This document shows, piece after piece, positions 22,180 through 34,004 of a DNA stretch of 64,000 nt. Every line of letters starts with the position of its first letter. The first letter of the stretch is position 1. The stretch covers positions 1,612,001 through 1,676,000 of the forward strand of contig OY744466.1 in NCBI GenBank assembly GCA_963556145.1. Direction: 5' to 3'. The translations under genes were made by a program, and so were the position numbers. Source of the stretch: Hygrocybe punicea. Its lineage: Eukaryota > Basidiomycota > Agaricomycetes > Agaricales > Hygrophoraceae. A model generated the notes under the pieces. The model worked only from the letters and a program-made list of their open reading frames with translations. It did no database searches and was not told the origin of the DNA.

Positions 22180-23370
22180 GCCGCATTCGAGCCCTCAACA
22201 CCGTGCTATAGCCCCACGACACCAGTCCCGAGCCCTCACGAGCCGTCCTCGCCATTATCGAGCCCCCAACGCGTCGCCACGTCATCCCTCCTCGTGCCCC
22301 CGCCTAGTCGACATCTCCGGTCGCTCACGCCCTCGTTGGACACCCCGTCGCCTCGCACCGCTTCCCAGAGTCCCACATCGCCCTTCACGAGCCCTCACGA
22401 GCCGTCTCCGCCATTATCGAGTCCCCAACGCGTCGCCACGTCATCCCAGCTCATGCACCCGCCTATTCGATATCCCCGGCCGCTCACGCCCTCGTTGCTA
22501 CCCCCACGCAGCCTCGTATGGCTTCCCGAGTCCCCACAGCACCCTTCGCGAGCCCACACGAGTCGTCTTCGCCGTTATCGACGCTCCCACACTGTGCCAC
22601 GTCACCCTGCTTCGTGCCCCAGCTTACTCGACATCTCCGACCGCTCACGCCCTCGTTGGACCTCCCCGTCGCCTCGCACCGCTTCCTACGACCCCACGAC
22701 ACCAGTTGCGAGCCCTCATGGGTCCTCCTCGCCGTCGTCGATGTCCCACACGCGTGCCACGTCACCTCGCCCCATGCACCCGCCTATACGACCTCCTCGG
22801 CCGCTCACGCCTTCGTAGGACCCACCGGCGGCTCGTATCACATCCCAGCACCCTACATCGCACCCGCAAACCCGTACAAGCTGTCCCCGTTATATTCGAG
22901 CCCCCAACGCCATGCCACGTCACCGGCTTCGTGCCCCAGCCAAAGTCGACATCTCCGGCCGCCCACGCCCTCGTTGGACCTCCCCGTCGCCTCGTACCGC
23001 TTCCTACAGCCCCACGACACCACTCGCGAGCCCTCACGAGCCATTCTCGCCGTCATCGATGCCTCACGCGTTGCCACGTCATACTTCCTCGTGCCCCCGT
23101 ACTCGACATCCCCGGCCGCTCACGTCCTCGTTGGACCATCCGCCGCTTCGTACAGCCTCCCAGAGCCCCACACCGTCGTTCGTAAAGCCAGTACAGGCCG
23201 TCCTCGCCATTATCGACGCCCCACGCGTCGCCACGTCGTGCCCTCGCCTACTCGACGTCCCCGGCCGCTCACGTCTTCGTAGGACCCACCGCCGCCTCGT
23301 ACCAGTTCCCAGCATCCTACATCGCCCCTCGCAAGTCCGTACAAGCCGTCCCCGTTGTGTTCAAGCCCCC
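22180..23370. repeat. Tandem repeat, ~157-bp unit, about 7 copies
   Basis: The landmark 'CTCACGCCCTCGTTGGA' and its variants recur near 22322, 22480, 22637, 22796, 22958, 23112 and 23261, spaced 150-162 bp. Long frames across it are a side effect of the CG-rich repeat. Several frames are open at once and the predicted proteins are pure Pro/Arg/Ser/His repeats. Confidence 0.8.
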
Positions 23371-24724
23371 AACGACATATCATGCCACCTCGCCTCGTGC
23401 CGCCGCGTTCGCCAACCTAGCGCCAACGACCACCGCGTACAACCACCTTCCACACCCACGTTCACGCCTCCGCACCTCGACATGGCTCCCTACTGTCCCA
23501 AACACGTCCGCCCCCGTCCCTCGTGGTCCCACGCAAGCTGCCACGTCACTCCCCGTCGACCCCGACTTCCCAGCCGTCCCCGTCCTCGCCCACTCCCCCT
23601 CGACCACCTACGTCCTCGACCAATCCCACGACGTCCCTCTCGCGAGCCCAAACGAAGACCCGTTGGGTTACGCCCGCGAAACCGTGACCACCGGCCGCTC
23701 AAACCCGTTCCACGACCCGACGCATCGTTGTCAAATCCCCACGCATATCCGCCACGAAAGTACACGAAACGCCACCCGTATCACCCCCAATCTATCTCCC
23801 AGTCCACGTCGTCTCATCCGCCCACGTCATCCGCCTCCGTCCCCCGACATCGACCACCCGTTGCCGCCTCCTCGACCTCTCGCCATCCTCGAACGACCTC
23901 ACGAAACCACGATCCACGTCACGCAATCCCACGTTCCCTCTTATCCGCCCACGTCGTCCGCCCCGTCTCCCTACGTGGCCCTATGCCATACCGCCACACC
24001 CGACAACCCGTTTTCGACCAATCCGCTACATCGGCTTCCGGATCCGGATCCGCGACCTGCATCACAGCACCCGACTACGAACCCGGACGCGTTCCCAACG
24101 ATTCCGCGGCATCCGGTTCCGGTTCCGGCTCAATTCGAGCATGAGGTTCCGGTTCCGGTTTTACATCCCGTACCCGCCACCTTCGCACCCCCATACCCAC
24201 CGAACCCGACCCTACGAAAACCCCTCACCGTCCATCGGCATAAGAAATATTTACATAAATAGATTAAATAAATAAAAAGAAAGAAAAACGTCAGAGATAA
24301 AAGAAAGATAAAAAGAAATACACTCGTTCCCGACACACCCGACACCCGCATAATACACCCGACGTACTCGACACACCCGCTTATGAATCCGTCGCACCCA
24401 GCGAACCCGTTTACGAACCCGCCGCACCCGCTTACGAACCCGATGCACCGCTTCACTCATTCCCCACGCACCCGACTCATCCGCTCACGCACCCGCATTC
24501 CACTCATTGACATCGCTCTCCGCTTTCCATGACCCACCATTTCCGCCACCGTTTCGACCCAGATACAACGTTCCCTGTCTCGGCTTCGATTCCCAACCCA
24601 CCCGACTTTATATTTCAGTTCCATGGGGGAGAATGCTTCCCCACGGGTCCAAGCCGGTGCTGAACCGCCTAGTATGAGGCTGATATCACAGCCGTTGATT
24701 ATCGCCCCCATATTAGTATTGACA

Positions 24725-24990
24725 TATCGAACCTCCGCCATCGTCTATCGAACATCCGCCATTGTCTATCGAACCTCCGCCATCGTATATCGAACCTCCG
24801 TCGTCGTCCATCGAACCTCCGTTTTCGTCATATCGTATCGAACCTCCGCCGTCGTCCATCGAACCTCCGTCATCGTCCATCGAACCTCCGTTGTCGTCAT
24901 ATCGTATCGAACCTCCGCCATCGTATATCGAACCTCCGTCGTCGTCTATCGAACCTCCGTTTTCGTCATATCGTATTGAACAACCACCGT
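24725..24990. repeat. Tandem repeat, 21-bp unit
   Basis: Units of the form TATCGAACCTCCG(C/T)C(A/G)TCGTC repeat about 12 times, with occasional 6-bp insertions (CATATCG). One frame would read IEPPSSS repeats. Confidence 0.8.
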
Positions 24991-25575
24991 CATCATATCA
25001 TGTCTACCCCTACACCACCGTTTCCGCCACCCGTTGACACAGCCACCAAAGCCGCCGACCCTAACTCGACCCGCCTAGATCGTCTTTGTCATCCGCTTGT
25101 GTTTTATTTCGTTTCCGCTCCTGCCTTACTCATCTCCGTCACCCGCCCCCAATCCTATGTCACGTTTAGTTTTATCCCGACTTGATTTCTATCGCGTCCC
25201 CTCTTTCCGATACCCAACATTTATTTATTTTCTCATCTATTTTGCGTTTCCACTCCCCGTTTGTCCCGTTTTTGTAGCTTTCCATCTCTTCTTTCATTTC
25301 CGCTCAGTTCCCTTTTCCCCGGTTCTATGTATTTTGTTTCCCTTTCCTCGACACCGGCTTCACCCATTTTGTTCCCCATTCGCCGCTCTCAGCCTCCGAC
25401 CGTCCATCGAGTTCCACTAGTCACCATCTGCTCTCCCCCTTTGCATTGTCCACAACCCGCCTCGTCCTGTCGAGCCCGATTCCATGACCACCACGTCGGC
25501 CTCATCTCACGCATCCGAGTCCCGAGTCCACGTAGTATCGACCAGGGATGGTCTTTATTTGAAGTACCCTGGAGA

Positions 25576-26518
25576 TGTAGAGGGTCGATGTCCCTCTGAG
25601 TCCGTATCATCGATATATCACAAATCCGGACGAACCCGCTGCCTCCATTCAACTTACATTCGAACCCGACGTAACCCGACGCAACCCGACGTGACGTGAC
25701 GTGACGTGACCCGACGTGACCGACATAACCCGACGTATGCCGCTTCGTCACAGCCGCTCTCAGACTAAATCCGGCAGCCTCAAACGCCTCGGAGTTCCAA
25801 TTCCAGGAGATGGATCTCTTCGGACTCAATCCCCGACTTCGGATTTACTTTATTTATGCATCCCCTCGTCCTTTCGGAGATATGTAGGACTTTCTAGATC
25901 TTTTCCTTGCATATTCGTTTTCCCCTCCATTTCCTGTCTTCGTTGCTTTGCAACCCCCCTTTCCACTTCCCCATTCCAGTGTTTCTTTGTAGTTTCTATC
26001 GGCCGAAGTAGACATGTCCGAAAGTAGCTACACACTCATGTACTATAAAAATGGTCCCCGACGACCGTACAAAATAAGATACCCTTAGTCCCCGTTTCCC
26101 TCATAGTCAGAATCGTTTAAATCCCTTCAAATGCTCGTCCACGTAGTTCCTTAGCCTTTTTATAGTTTACTTCGTTGTCTTCCTCATTGTTCCCGTATAT
26201 TCATTCATCATTTCCGACCCGACCCGACCCGACCCGACCCGTCGTACCCGACATCGTCGGCATCGTCGGGTTCATTCGTTTTCAGTCCGTTCATCGTCGG
26301 GTTCTTCTTTATTTCTCCGTTTTCACTCCGTTCATCACCGGATTCGTCGTTATTAGTCCAGTTTTACGCGGCGGCTTTACTTTTACTAACATTCCTTTAC
26401 TTTTACTACTATTCCCGACACTGAATTATCCAGTCACTTCTACGCTGACACCCACAGGTTAGGATCTTTATATTATTTCTTTATATAGTTCCGAAGCCAC
26501 CAAGAACCCGCATCTACA
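25576..26518 (+). repeat. 3' LTR
   Basis: Same 943-bp sequence as the 5' LTR. No clear polypurine tract is visible just upstream (GTACCCTGGAGA), another sign of a degenerate or unusual element. Confidence 0.9.
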
Positions 26519-29500
26519 CCGAGCATACATGTTCGGCTTGTAAAACGCATGTTTCTATTTTCCATATTCATGATGTTAAATCGAGTACAGAGCGATACAT
26601 AAAATGGGCCAACAAGATATCCTCACATTTGGAAAAACAGCAAAGCGGATTACACTTTTGCCATAAAGAACAGTGTTATACTAAACCAGAGCAAGGAGTA
26701 AAACAAAACAAGGAAACAAATTGTGACAAATATTCCTTTCCTCCTCCTCCGCCATCTATTGAGTTGAAGGAAACAATAATCCGCAACTGGTGTAAAGATT
26801 CATCACCTGAATGCCTCCAGGAAAGTGGCTGTGCTGTGTGTGGTCAATTAGTTTTGTTGAAAAATATGTCTTTATTATCTACAACAAAGGTCAATCTGAA
26901 GATATTGATCAGAGAACATATGGGAATCACAAGACAGGAACGATATCATTGTTCTGATCCAATACAGGATATCAAAGGTCCAGTACTGGATGACACATGT
27001 AAATGGATATGCAAGCAATGTGTGGTCAGCCTGAACAAAGGTAGAACTCCCAAATATGCTTTAGCAAATGGCCTTTGGATAGGCACTATTCCTGCACAAC
27101 TTCGAAATCTGACATTTGCTGAACAACTGTTGATTGCTCGTGTTCGTCACAACAAATGTATTGTACGTGTGTCATCTGGGATGCATAAAATGAAAGCAAA
27201 TGCCATCATGTTTCAGAATCCAACACCAAAGATATATCAACGATTACCTCCAACAGTTAAAGAACTTGATGAAGTGTTAGCTTTCATTTTCACTGGTCCT
27301 GCCCAACCAACTCCAGAAGACATGGAGTGAACACCTTTATTAGTTCGCAGGAAGCGGGTTTCTGCAGCTTTAGAATGGCTGAAATTGAACCACATAGACT
27401 ACTATGATTTAGACATCTCCTATGAAAACCTAGAACAATATCCAGATCATGGAATTCCTGTTGTGGTTGCATATCGACCAGCAGACACAAATAAGGAACC
27501 GGAAGCTACTAGTGCATTCGACAATGAAGTGGAAGATGGTGTGGAAGATGGGCCTTGTCCTTTTGTTGTGAGTGGGGTAACTGGTGATAATCTAGATATT
27601 ACAAGTCCAAAAGCATTAATAGCTAGAGCGACAAAACATTTGATAAATGATCATGGTGGTGTTCTTGCCATAAGCCATGCTAGAAATCCAGAATCCTTCT
27701 TCAATAATCCTCAGTTATATCCTATGATGTTTCCTTGCCTCTTTCCATATGGCTTGGGTGGCATTGGTAGCGTTGACAAAGATGTTTTAATTATTAGTGA
27801 TATGATGTACAAAAGACACCTCCTGATGTACCATGACAAAAGATTTCAAACTGATCCCTATTTTCCACTGATTGCATTCAATCAGGAACAGATTAAAGAC
27901 GGTACAACAGGTGGATATTTGTTGACTAACAAACATAATTTCAATGATATTGCAGATCGCTTGATGAATATCAATACTGCTGTTTTAGATGATCTCTCTA
28001 AAAGATTGTCCAGAGGTGATAGAGTAAAACCGGAAACACCTGAGGAAAAAGCATGCTATAAGCTCATTTCAGACTTGGACCATGTAGCTGGTCAGGTAAA
28101 AGGTTCAATTACCAACAAGAAATACATGCGAAATGAGATTTGGTCTCTGATATCCTATATTGGTGCGCCAACTTGGTTTATCACTTTTGCACCTGCAGAC
28201 ATCAATCACCCACTATGCCTATATTATGCTGACAACAAAGAAAAGTTTTATCCTAAGCTACGTCTACCCCAGGATTGTTACAAACTAATTGCAAATAATC
28301 CAGTGGCTGGAGCCTGCTTCTTTCACTTTACTACTGAAATGTTCATCAAACACATATTAGGAATAAATGAATCTCATCCTGGTCTGTATGGAAGTACATC
28401 AGGTTATTACGGAACGGTAGAGGAACAAGGACGTCTTACCTTGCATCTTCACATGCTGCTATGGATAAAGGGATGCCTTACACCTCAGGAAATACGTGAC
28501 AAAATTATGGATGAAAATTCTGATTTTCAGAAGAGATTAGTAGAGTACTTGGAATGTTTGTGTATAGGACAATTCTTGACAGGTTCTAAAGAAGAGGTAT
28601 CCCAGAAAATGGAACAGATGATGGCAATACCTGAATATCAACCTCCAACATGTGTTCTCCCAGATCCACCTTCATATACATGTTCTATTAATTGTCAATA
28701 TCATGACAAAAGATCAACATGGTGGCAAAGGTTCACAGAGGTTGTCGATTCTCTTTTATTGCAATTAAATTTACATAACAGACACGATGGAAAAAGAAAA
28801 CCATACTGTCTTAACTCTAAAGGTGAATGTAAAAGACGATTTCCAAGAGATATCTTTCACCAAACCTTTGTAGAACCTAATACTGGTGCTCTCAACCTCA
28901 AGCATGGTGAGCCTTGGATGAACACAGTAACACCTGAAGTAACTTATATGCTGCAATGTAATTCTGATGTGACTAGTTTGTTATCTGGTACTGCTATAAA
29001 GGCAATAGTTGCATATGTAACAGATTATATTACAAAGATGTCTTTGAAAACCTATAGCATTTTTGAAGTAATAAAAAGTGTTTTTGATAGGAATTCTGAA
29101 ATGATTGGTGGAGATTTAAACAGGAAAAACAAAGTCAGAAATTTATTTACACAAATAGTCAATTCCCTCACCTCCAAAACGGAGATTGGTGCTCCAATGG
29201 CTTCATTATACGTGCTCGGAAATCCTGATCACTATGCCAGTCATAAATTTGTACCATTCTTTTGGAGATCTTATGTTAAAGAGGTCATCAGTGCATGGTC
29301 TGATGAAGAAATTGCTAATACATGTGAAGATGAAAATCACGCTCAAAAAGTTGTGATTGGTAAACAAAATGGATCATACATAGGACTTTCCAAAGTAAAT
29401 GATTATATGTTCAGACCGACTTTGTATAATAATGTATCACTGTATAACTGGATACGTCTTGCCACTATGGAACCAAATAAAAGTGGTACAAAAAGAAAAA

Positions 29501-31452
29501 CCCAAATGACTAGCAAAGAATCAACACAAAGCCAACTTTTTGATGAGGTAGAATTTGATGATGTGTCTGACACCTTTATTGAACATACCAATATTGACTA
29601 TTCTGATGATGATAGCTTGTCTGAGGTTAGTGATGATGATATGTTCATGCAAATCGATGAAATTCAGAAGCCTGACAGCTTAAATAAAAAGAACAAGAAT
29701 GATAATACAAGCACAGACATAGGTGATGAATCAGATGAAGTTGGTGAAATAGAAATCGATATATCGACGAAAAATAAAAAAGATTATACTTTGCAATGCA
29801 ATCATGCACAATATCTGACCCACCATGCAAAAATGAAAGGAAATGATCCCTTCATAGTTCCTAATTTCATTCCAAACAATTTACCAAGGGCTGACCGTGG
29901 TGATCGAGAATATTATTGTTGTACAATGTTAACTTTTTTCAAGCCATGGAGAAATGGCAAAGAACTCAAAAATAAATTACAAACATGGGACAATGCTTTC
30001 ACAAATTATAAGTTTTCTAAAAGACAGCTTGAAATCATGAAATACTTTGGTCTGCGATATGAGTGTCTTGATGCAAGAGATGATTTCTCTGCTAAACGTC
30101 AAAAGAATAATACTGAAGATATCAAATATTCATGGGCTACTTCAAACAATTTTGATGAAATGGATGACATGCACAATGCTGAACTAGCATGTAACGGAGA
30201 TGATTTCAACGATACTCTTGATGAAAATACAGACACAGAATTACTTGTGACACTTGGTTATAAGGGAAAAAAAAGAAAGGATGAAATGCTAATAGCTGAA
30301 AGAACCATGAAAAGGGCAGGATGGCTTGATAACTGTATTGATGGTATCCCAGATATAGGACCATTAATACCTGTAGAACCCTCTGTAACACAATCAGCAA
30401 AATTATGGAGAGCCACGGTCCTTGCCAAGAAAAAGGAAATCATTGAAGAACGAAATAAAAATTTGCCATCAAAGACAGGGACCATAACTAAATTGTCAAA
30501 TTTTCAATATAATAATGTAAAAATAGTCGATGCAGCATACATCCACCACATGTTTATTCCTGCCAACAAAGCTGATCTTCATCTAATTGATATAACTATC
30601 AATGATTTCAAGTTGAATACAGACCAAAAAAGAGCATTTCATATCATTGCCAATCACTCTACCTTGATTAACAGTTCAGAGAAGCTACGCATGTATCTTG
30701 GTGGTATGGCAGGCACAGGAAAATCACAAGTAATCAAAGCATTGATTTGTTTTTTTGGTAAACACAATCAGAGTCATCGGTTTTTGGTTCTTGCTCCAAC
30801 TGGTGGTACTGCTGCCCTTGTAAATGGATCTACATATCACTCCATTCTTGGAATTAATCACAGAGGATCATCTCGTTCCCTTGCACAAGTCCATGCCAAT
30901 CTTGATGGTGTGGATTACATTTTCATTGATGAAGTATCAATGTTATCCTGCAGAGATATGTATAAAATCAGTGCTCATTGTGCAAAAGCACGTGCCATTT
31001 ATGATGAACCCTTTGGTGGCATTAATATGATATTTGCTGGGGATTTCGCCCAACTTCCACCAGCTATGAGTGGTGCTCCTTTGTATTCTGGATCCGTTGG
31101 AGTCCAAATCAATTCCAGTCAAACTATAGCAAATCAGGAAGCTGCCATAGGCAAAGCTCTTTGGCATCAGATTACAACGGTTGTGATATTATGTGAAAAT
31201 ATGAGACAAACCAATCAGTCAAAAGAAGATGTCCAACTGAGACAGGCATTGGAAAACATGAGATACAAAGCATGTACTTCCGAAGATATTGCATTTCTTC
31301 GTACTCTTATTGCAGGAAAAGGTCCAAATGATCCAAAATTAGCCCAAAAGAAGTTCAGGGATGTATCAGTTGTTACTGCATTGAATGCACAAAAAGACAA
31401 AATCAATGAACTTGGTGTCCAACGTTTTGCTGCTGAGAATAAAAGACTATTA
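26519..31452 (+). pseudogene. Helitron Rep and helicase, main fragment
   Basis: The frame resumes E-HTCSACKTHVSIFHIH, then Cys pairs GCAVCGQL and CKWICKQC. TGA at 27328-27330 breaks PEDME-stop-TPLLVRRKRV, where Helitron proteins carry Arg. The HUH Rep motif LHLHMLLW is at 28441-28464, and the tyrosine motif AYVTDYITK (Tyr codons 29014 and 29026) follows. An acidic linker is at about 29535-29770. The SF1 helicase follows: Walker A GGMAGTGKSQV (about 30700-30735), Walker B YIFIDEVSML (about 30918-30947) and NMRQTNQS. The frame stops being meaningful at 31453, where the foldback element enters. The Rep nicks and rejoins single-stranded DNA and the helicase unwinds it for rolling-circle transposition; this copy cannot be translated whole. 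Confidence 0.93.
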
Positions 31453-32092
31453 CAGCCGTTTTCAGCGAGTATTGGAAACACGATTTCTAAATGGTGGCTG
31501 TGCATTTCTGAATAAGGAAGCTGCCGAGAACCCGAGGTTTGATGAGTATATTATATAAGATAGATGTCATCCATATATGGCTACACCACATGACTTAGCG
31601 TGACAGACAGTAAAATGACAATAGATAATGGTTAAGGACAATAGAAAAAAAGGTGTTGCAGAGAAAGATTTAGAGGGCACTTCAAAAGGGGTTGTTGTAT
31701 TTAAAACCATGATTTTCTATCAGGTGAAGGAGGAGGTTGGTAGTTTAATCAGGAGAAGCTGGTGTGATGCTTTGTGACGTGCTGTGTAACATTGGAACTG
31801 AATGCTTATCTCCTCCTTCATCTCATAGAAAATCATGGTTTTAAATACACCAACCCCTTTTGAAGTGCCCTCTAAATCTTTCTCTGCAACACCTTTTTTT
31901 CTATTGTCCTTAACCATTATCTATTGTCATTTTACTGTCTGTCACGCTAAGTCATGTGATGTAGCCATATATGGATGACATCTATCTTATGTAATATACT
32001 CATCAAACCTCGGGTTCTCGGCAGCTTCCTTATTCAGAAATGCACAGCCACCATTTAGAAATCGTGTTTCCAATACTCGCTGAAAATGGCTG
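31453..32092. mobile_element. 640-bp foldback element with TA target duplication (Tc1/mariner-type MITE)
   Basis: It begins CAGCCGTTTTCAGCGAGTAT and ends with the near-perfect reverse complement (one G/A change in the first 20 bases). The inverted arms are about 260 bp each, around a centre of about 100 bp. It is flanked by TA on both sides (31451-31452 and 32093-32094). Removing it with one TA rejoins CTA TTA ACA TCA in frame (RLL-TSIDRW), so the insertion point is exact. It has no coding capacity. CAG...CTG ends with TA duplication fit Tc1/mariner or pogo/Fot1. Confidence 0.9.
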
Positions 32093-33975
32093 TAACATCA
32101 ATAGACAGATGGAATGATCATACTAATTTCAAGAACAAAAGAAAGTCTCATTATGGATCAACAATTGCAGATCCTGTTCGACACACAAGAATATTAGAAC
32201 CTTCACTCCAGAAATTACTATGGAACCAACCACATGCATCATCCTCGGATCATATACCAGGAAAATTGGAGTTATGTATAGGCATGCCAGTGATGCTGAG
32301 AAACAATGATGCAACAGAGTGCTGCATTACCAAAGGAGCTGAGGCGGTTGTTGTAGGTTGGCAGAGTGCAACAGGCCCAGAACAACAGATTGTACTGGAC
32401 ACTTTATTTGTCAGATTAATAAATCCTCCAAAAAACATATACATAGATGGCCTTCCTGAAAATGTGGTGCCAATTACAAAACATATCACTTCCACTATGT
32501 GTTCATTACCCAATGATGATGTGATATCCTTGTCAAGAGAACAAGTGTTGGTACTCCCTAATTTTGCCATGACTGATTATGCATGTCAAGGGCGTACCCG
32601 TCCTAACAATGTAGTTGATCTCAGTAGTTGTAGAAACCACCAATCTTATTATACTTGCTTATCTAGAAGTGCAACTGCTGCAGGAACCATCATTGTTCAA
32701 GGCTTTGATCCTAAGGTAATTACTGGTGGTGCTTCTGGATATCTAAGACAAGAATTCAGAGAATTAGAAATTTTAGATGAAATAACCAAACTCAAATATC
32801 AAGGACTTTTACCAAGCCATATTAATGGAGATCAACGAAATTCTATCATTGATCAATTTAGAAGATGGAAAGGAAAGTCATATGTTCCAAAACATGTTCA
32901 TTCTGCTATTGCATGGAAAGCCACGGAGCAACTAAACCAATACACAGCACAGCCCTCTCCATGGCAATTAATTAAACCTATGAACAAAAATCAAAAGGCA
33001 AATTTCAGAAACCTCAACTTTGTTCCTGCAAAAGGAACTGTTCCAGTCACTGTTGCTCATAAGAATTCCACAGCCAATGTATTGCAAAATAAAAAACGAA
33101 AATTAGAACAAGTTGTAAGTTCATCTTCCATAGTGAAAAAAAGACAAAAAACAAGTACTATTGAATTAAATGAACCAAAAGGGTTTATATGGGATGCGCA
33201 AGATTGGAGCTGTGCTTATGATTCACTCTTTACAATATTACTAGCAATATGGAATGACAATGCATCAAGTTGGAAAAAAAGATTCAACAGCATCAATGAA
33301 ATATTAAAGATTTTGAGCTTAGGATTCAAACGATCAAAGAATAACACAACAGATTTAGAAACAGTTAGAAATACAATCAGACATTTATTGCATCAAGATA
33401 AACCCGAAATATTTCCTTATGGTCAAATTGGTATTGCCATAAGTGATTTAGCTCATTATATAATGAAGCCAAATAAAGCAATGACTTCATCTTATCTTAA
33501 ATGTATAAATTGTGAAAACATAATCCTTCTGGAAAATGATAGATGTGATGCTACTTTTCATTGTCCATATTCATTTTCTGGAACAATCTCAGCATATCTT
33601 GCTCAAATCATAGTCAATAGACAACGACATAAATGTCAATTGTGTCAGGGAGAGGTTATAAAATTTATTACATTCAATAAAATTCCTCCTCTGATCATGT
33701 TTACAATTGACTCTATTGAAAATTTAATAGTGAGTCGAATTATAAACATGTCAATTGATGAGATATTCACCACCTATACACTGAGAGGAATTGTGTACTT
33801 TGGTCATGCACATTTTACTGTTCGCTTATTTGTTAATGGTATGGTATGGTTTCATGATGGCATGTTAACAAAATCAATTTGTATTAATGAAGGAAACATG
33901 GATAACTTCTCCAACATGGATTTATTGTCACGAAATGGTAATAATGCTGTACTATTTGTGTATGCACAATTTTAA
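32093..33975 (+). pseudogene. Helitron helicase C-terminus with USP-like cysteine-protease domain
   Basis: It continues the helicase (SIDRWNDHTNFKNKRKSH, GMPVMLRNNDATECCITKGA, YTCLSRSATAAGTIIVQGF). A basic linker (NKKRKLEQ) follows, then a second domain: FIWDAQDWSCAYDSLFTIL with a catalytic-type Cys codon at 33211-33213, two Cys pairs (CINC, CQLC) like a zinc finger, and a His box FGHAHFTVRL...WFHDG (33799 onward). Cys box, zinc knuckle and His box in this order resemble ubiquitin-specific (C19-like) proteases. OTU-type proteases are known in other Helitrons, so the exact family is open. It ends at TAA 33973-33975. Confidence 0.8.
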
Positions 33976-34004
33976 TATTTGTTTTTATTGCGAAAAAGGA
34001 ACGA

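Larger units (their letters stand above)
20573..26518. mobile_element. LTR retrotransposon derivative without gag/pol (LARD-like), 5946 bp
   Basis: Two 943-bp LTRs, 5003 bp apart, are identical in everything I compared. They start TGTAGA and end TCTACA. The target duplication is CCGA (ACCGA if one terminal A is assigned to the flank), and the host frame SILT|E..HTC is restored on removal. The 4060-bp interior has no reverse transcriptase, integrase or gag. It is CpG-rich and Pro/Arg/Ser-coding by composition only and holds two tandem arrays. A primer-binding-site candidate, TGGAGCCCACCGCGAGG, follows the left LTR after two bases. Identical LTRs and intact dense CpGs indicate a recent insertion. 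It must have been mobilised in trans. Confidence 0.9.
18310..33975 (+). mobile_element. Helitron (Rep/helicase), split by three nested insertions
   Basis: Four coding pieces (18310-18564, 19801-20572, 26519-31452, 32093-33975) join into one frame of about 2,600 codons once the hAT-type, LTR and foldback insertions and one copy of each target duplication are removed. Every junction restores the frame: ...EFAPD|QGGSAIP, SILTE|HTCSACK and RLL|TSIDRW. The product has the HUH Rep, Pif1-type helicase and a C-terminal cysteine-protease-like domain. I could not identify the Helitron termini (5'-TC and 3'-CTRR with hairpin), so the outer limits are only those of the coding region. One TGA at 27328-27330 also inactivates it. 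Confidence 0.9.

Noticed and set aside
22043..24262. Long overlapping open frames of 250-410 codons on + in the LTR element interior
   Set aside because: Three frames are open at once over a CG-rich 157-bp tandem array, and the predicted proteins are repetitive Pro/Arg/Ser/His with no domain. This is compositional openness, not a gene.
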